DNA of 64,000 bases, taken from the NCBI RefSeq assembly GCF_020386615.1, contig NZ_CP077769.1, forward strand, positions 6,931,501-6,995,500, read 5' to 3'. Both the position numbers and the translations under genes were made by a program. A model generated the notes under the pieces. That model had not been told where the DNA came from. It saw only the letters and a program-made list of their open reading frames with translations, and ran no database searches. Positions 61,578-64,000 of this stretch are shown piece by piece (within the stretch, counting starts at the first letter, position 1; each line of letters begins with the position of its first letter). This DNA comes from Chitinophaga pendula. Its GTDB lineage: Bacteria; Bacteroidota; Bacteroidia; Chitinophagales; Chitinophagaceae.

Positions 61578-62315
61578 CTAAAAATAATCCTGGTAACCCC
61601 GCTGTTTACCATGCTTCATATTGATCCGTGCAAAGTCATAACTGAGCGTTACAAAAAATAACTTGGCATCCAGCCCCTCGTAAGGCTTCACATTAGCTTT
61701 CGAATAATCCTGGTTGAAGAAGTTGGTGGGATAATATTGTACTTTAAGACCAAATCCCGGGCTGGCACGCAATCCTGCAAATACAGATGGCATCAGGATA
61801 GGCGTGCGGTCGCTGAACCACTGGTTGTACTTGCGCTCCTTATGACCATTTACAAATTGTTTCTCTTTGTAATTGAGTGCCAGGTCATAGGCGCCGCCGG
61901 CAAAAAAGAAAAGCCCATAACGGCGCAGGTTACCGATCTTAAAACCAATGGGAATACCTAAGGTATACACTCTCCGCTTCAGTCGCAAAGAGTCCGTAGC
62001 ATCATTGATCAAACCGATGTTTTTCAGACTTACCCCGGTAAAAATTCCGAAATTATTCGAGAAGTTGTGGTTGATATTCACGCCTATATGCAGAAAGGCA
62101 GAGAATCGGGGAATGTTACGTACATGATTGCCGTTAGATTTCATCTGGGCAAAAGATAAGATCGCTCCGTCACCACCCCAGGTCAGATAGGTACGGCTTT
62201 TATACCTGGAAGGAGCTTCATAATGGGAAGTGCTACGGCTACTATCTTGTTGGGCAATAGCTGGCAGGCATGCCAATAACAGGCAGGCGGCGTACAGTGC
62301 GAAAATTTTTTTCAT
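61578..62315 (-). CDS. Outer membrane beta-barrel protein (PorT-like group)
   Basis: 245 residues with a signal peptide ending PAIAQ. Amphipathic strands and Tyr/Phe-rich ends (FAFLHIGVNINHNF-like, GLFFFAGGAYDLALNY, FFVTLSYDF) are seen through the length. The C-terminus GKQRGYQDYF is a little unusual because a charged tail follows the last strand. It is of unknown function; the size suits an eight- to ten-strand barrel. Confidence 0.75.
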   Translation of the reverse strand: MKKIFALYAACLLLACLPAIAQQDSSRSTSHYEAPSRYKSRTYLTWGGDGAILSFAQMKSNGNHVRNIPRFSAFLHIGVNINHNFSNNFGIFTGVSLKNIGLINDATDSLRLKRRVYTLGIPIGFKIGNLRRYGLFFFAGGAYDLALNYKEKQFVNGHKERKYNQWFSDRTPILMPSVFAGLRASPGFGLKVQYYPTNFFNQDYSKANVKPYEGLDAKLFFVTLSYDFARINMKHGKQRGYQDYF

Positions 62316-62402
62316 AGTGTTGTTGATTATACCGTCGGATAATGCGTTTCCACTGGTAAGACGATCAACGTGGAATAAAGTTTCAACGGGAATTTATAAT
62401 TA

Positions 62403-62867
62403 TCAGAAATTACGGTGAGCAGCCACCCAATCCGCAATGTAAGCAGATATCTCCTGGGTATTGGTGCCCGGTGGGAACAACTTTCCTACCCCCATCGCCT
62501 GGAGCTCCTGCATGTCCATATCAGGAATAATACCGCCACCGGTCAGCAGTACATCATCCATACCTTTCTCTTTCATCAAGGCAATGATCTTGGGGAAAAC
62601 GGTCATATGAGCACCAGACAGGATACTGATACCGATGGCATCCACGTCCTCCTGCAAGGCCGCATTCACGACCATTTCCGGCGTCTGCCGGAGCCCGGTG
62701 TATATTACTTCCATACCTGCATCCCGCAGAGCAGCGGCTATTACCTTCGCTCCCCGGTCATGTCCGTCCAATCCTACTTTGGCTACTAGTACCCTCAACG
62801 GGCGTTTTGTCGGGTTGACCATACCTGTTTTACTTAAGGTTGTAAATGTATGATTTTTTTGCGCCAT
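62403..62867 (-). CDS. Cobalamin-binding domain of methylmalonyl-CoA mutase type
   Basis: 154 residues. After about 20 unconserved residues, [41 protein letters not shown] holds the DxHxxG cobalamin ligand (GLDGHDRG). [28 protein letters not shown] and [11 protein letters not shown] complete the fold. It is the free-standing B12-binding subunit that pairs with a separate catalytic subunit in two-gene mutases. With the epimerase at 41532 it implies methylmalonyl-CoA metabolism. Confidence 0.93.
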   Translation of the reverse strand: MAQKNHTFTTLSKTGMVNPTKRPLRVLVAKVGLDGHDRGAKVIAAALRDAGMEVIYTGLRQTPEMVVNAALQEDVDAIGISILSGAHMTVFPKIIALMKEKGMDDVLLTGGGIIPDMDMQELQAMGVGKLFPPGTNTQEISAYIADWVAAHRNF

Positions 62868-62899
62868 ACCGCATCACCGCTCACAGCATACATGTTAGC

Positions 62900-63035
62900 A
62901 CTCCCCACTCCTCCCCTCGCATCCTTCCTTCTACCATGCCTCGCTTCCTTCCTCCTCCCACACCACCATCTGCCCACACCCTCCCCACCGTTCCTCTCAT
63001 ACACAACGCCTCCCCGCCCCGCCACTCCTTCGTAG
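62900..63035. other. C-rich intergenic tract ahead of glnS
   Basis: The given strand is mostly C and T with very few G, like the tract at 57835-58088. It stops just short of the glnS promoter. No coding frame in it resembles a protein. Confidence 0.75.
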
Positions 63036-63046
63036 ACTATTTTAGT

Positions 63047-63054
63047 TATATTTG
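63047..63054 (+). promoter_or_regulatory. -7 element of glnS
   Basis: TATATTTG lies 24 bases before the ATG at 63078. The -33 element is not clear. Confidence 0.55.
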
Positions 63055-63077
63055 CCGTCCTGTAAACTGTAAATATT

Positions 63078-64000
63078 ATGAGTGAAGAACGATCTCTCAA
63101 TTTTATCGAACAAATTGTAGAGGAAGATATAGCCAACGGCAAACACGGAGGACGCATCCTGACCCGATTCCCCCCCGAACCTAACGGCTATCTGCACATC
63201 GGCCATGCTAAATCCATCTGCCTCAATTTCGACCTCGCAAAGAAATATGGCGGCCAGACCAACCTGCGCTTTGATGACACCAACCCCGTAACAGAAGATA
63301 CTGAATACGTAGACTCCATAAAGGCCGACATCAGTTGGCTGGGCTTCCAATGGGCCCAGGAACTGTATGCCTCCGACTATTTCGACCAACTGTACGCATT
63401 CGCCGTAACACTCATCCAAAAAGGATTAGCTTACGTCGATGACCTGTCATCAGAACAGATCGCTGCTCTTAAAGGCACCCCCACCGAACCCGGAAAAGAC
63501 AGCCCGTTCCGCAATCGCACTATAGAAGAAAACCTCGACCTCTTCACCCGCATGCGCAACGGCGAATTCAAAGATGGAGAAAAAGTACTGCGCGCCAGAA
63601 TAGATATGGCCGCTATCAATATGCACATGCGCGATCCCATCATCTACCGGATCAAACATGCACACCACCACCGTACCGGCGACAAATGGTGCATCTATCC
63701 CATGTACGACTTTGCCCACGGACAAAGCGATAGCATCGAACAGATCACCCACTCCCTCTGTACCCTCGAATTCATACCGCACCGGGAACTGTATGACTGG
63801 TTCATCGAAAAACTGGAAATCTTCCCCTCCCGCCAATACGAATTCTCCCGCTTCAACCTCGGATACACTGTAATGAGTAAACGTAAACTCAAACAATTGG
63901 TGTCCGAAGGCCACGTACGTGGCTGGGATGATCCTCGTATGCCTACCATCAGCGGACTGCGCCGCCGCGGATACACCGCTGCCAGCATCCGTATGCTCTG
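63078..64000 (+). CDS. glnS: Glutaminyl-tRNA synthetase, 5' part
   Basis: The first 307 or so codons are here; the gene continues past the right edge. Class I motifs are clear: [20 protein letters not shown] with the HIGH box and, at about 267-272, [11 protein letters not shown] in the KMSKS place. Sequences such as [16 protein letters not shown] and [17 protein letters not shown] separate GlnRS from GluRS. It charges tRNA-Gln. GlnRS in this phylum is well known. Confidence 0.97.
   Translation, partial: MSEERSLNFIEQIVEEDIANGKHGGRILTRFPPEPNGYLHIGHAKSICLNFDLAKKYGGQTNLRFDDTNPVTEDTEYVDSIKADISWLGFQWAQELYASDYFDQLYAFAVTLIQKGLAYVDDLSSEQIAALKGTPTEPGKDSPFRNRTIEENLDLFTRMRNGEFKDGEKVLRARIDMAAINMHMRDPIIYRIKHAHHHRTGDKWCIYPMYDFAHGQSDSIEQITHSLCTLEFIPHRELYDWFIEKLEIFPSRQYEFSRFNLGYTVMSKRKLKQLVSEGHVRGWDDPRMPTISGLRRRGYTAASIRML

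Noticed and set aside
1..64000. Insertion sequences, prophage or integrase genes
   Set aside because: No transposase, integrase or phage structural gene was seen, and no terminal inverted repeats with target duplications.

Overview
The window looks like a chromosomal segment of a Bacteroidota bacterium, most likely Chitinophagaceae (Chitinophaga-like). Supporting signs are: promoters of the TTTG-N17-20-TAnnTTTG type with almost no Shine-Dalgarno sites; gliding genes gldB, gldF and gldG; a secreted protein with a type B (CHU_C) type IX secretion sorting domain; TonB receptors with N-terminal carboxypeptidase-regulatory-like domains; a MurF-alanine racemase fusion; and many small beta-barrel proteins. 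The family-level placement is inference.

Layout. 1-5.9 kb: the start of a YafY-type regulator, a candidate structured RNA with tandem terminators, cydAB (bd oxidase) behind a 22-bp palindrome, and a hybrid histidine kinase. 6.2-13.3 kb: one transcription unit with a Cys-rich leader peptide, then a TlpA-like thioredoxin, YceI, diheme peroxidase, TonB receptor and DUF4397 lipoprotein. 13.4-22 kb: a JmjC-like cupin, a large type IX cargo protein, tRNA-Ser(GGA), and M13, MBL-fold and M19 hydrolases. 22.1-27.7 kb: a VOC protein and TetR regulator sharing an identical operator, then an operon GNAT-M48-ThiF/rhodanese-methyltransferase-SWIM. 27.8-33.7 kb: a small cytochrome c, serS, nadE, a beta-barrel, gldB and apaG (the last with a strong Shine-Dalgarno). 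33.8-37.3 kb: a HEXXH mini-protein, a DUF5777 barrel, a second YceI protein, murF. 37.3-38.0 kb: a convergent non-coding gap with a dif-like site. 38.0-41.5 kb: a candidate copper cluster (MbnP, MbnH, barrel, Cys/His-rich small protein). 41.5-47.6 kb: methylmalonyl-CoA epimerase, iscS with an IscU-like protein that has lost two ligand cysteines, gldFG, terC. 47.7-64 kb: murF-alr, lspA, two TonB receptors, a HAD phosphatase, TauE/SafE, fumC, enoyl-CoA hydratase, a barrel, a B12-binding subunit and the start of glnS.

Whole-window signal. On the given strand G clearly exceeds C up to about 37 kb, in genes of both orientations. The two are nearly equal over about 38-44 kb, and C exceeds G from about 45 kb on. 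A G-rich to C-rich switch is what a replication terminus produces, and a dif-like sequence lies in the convergent gap where the G excess ends.

Most promising for novelty: the Cys-rich leader peptide ahead of a periplasmic redox/TonB operon; the MbnP/MbnH cluster with its small Cys/His protein; the IscU homologue without two of three cluster ligands; the candidate 0.36-kb RNA; and the putative terminus/dif.
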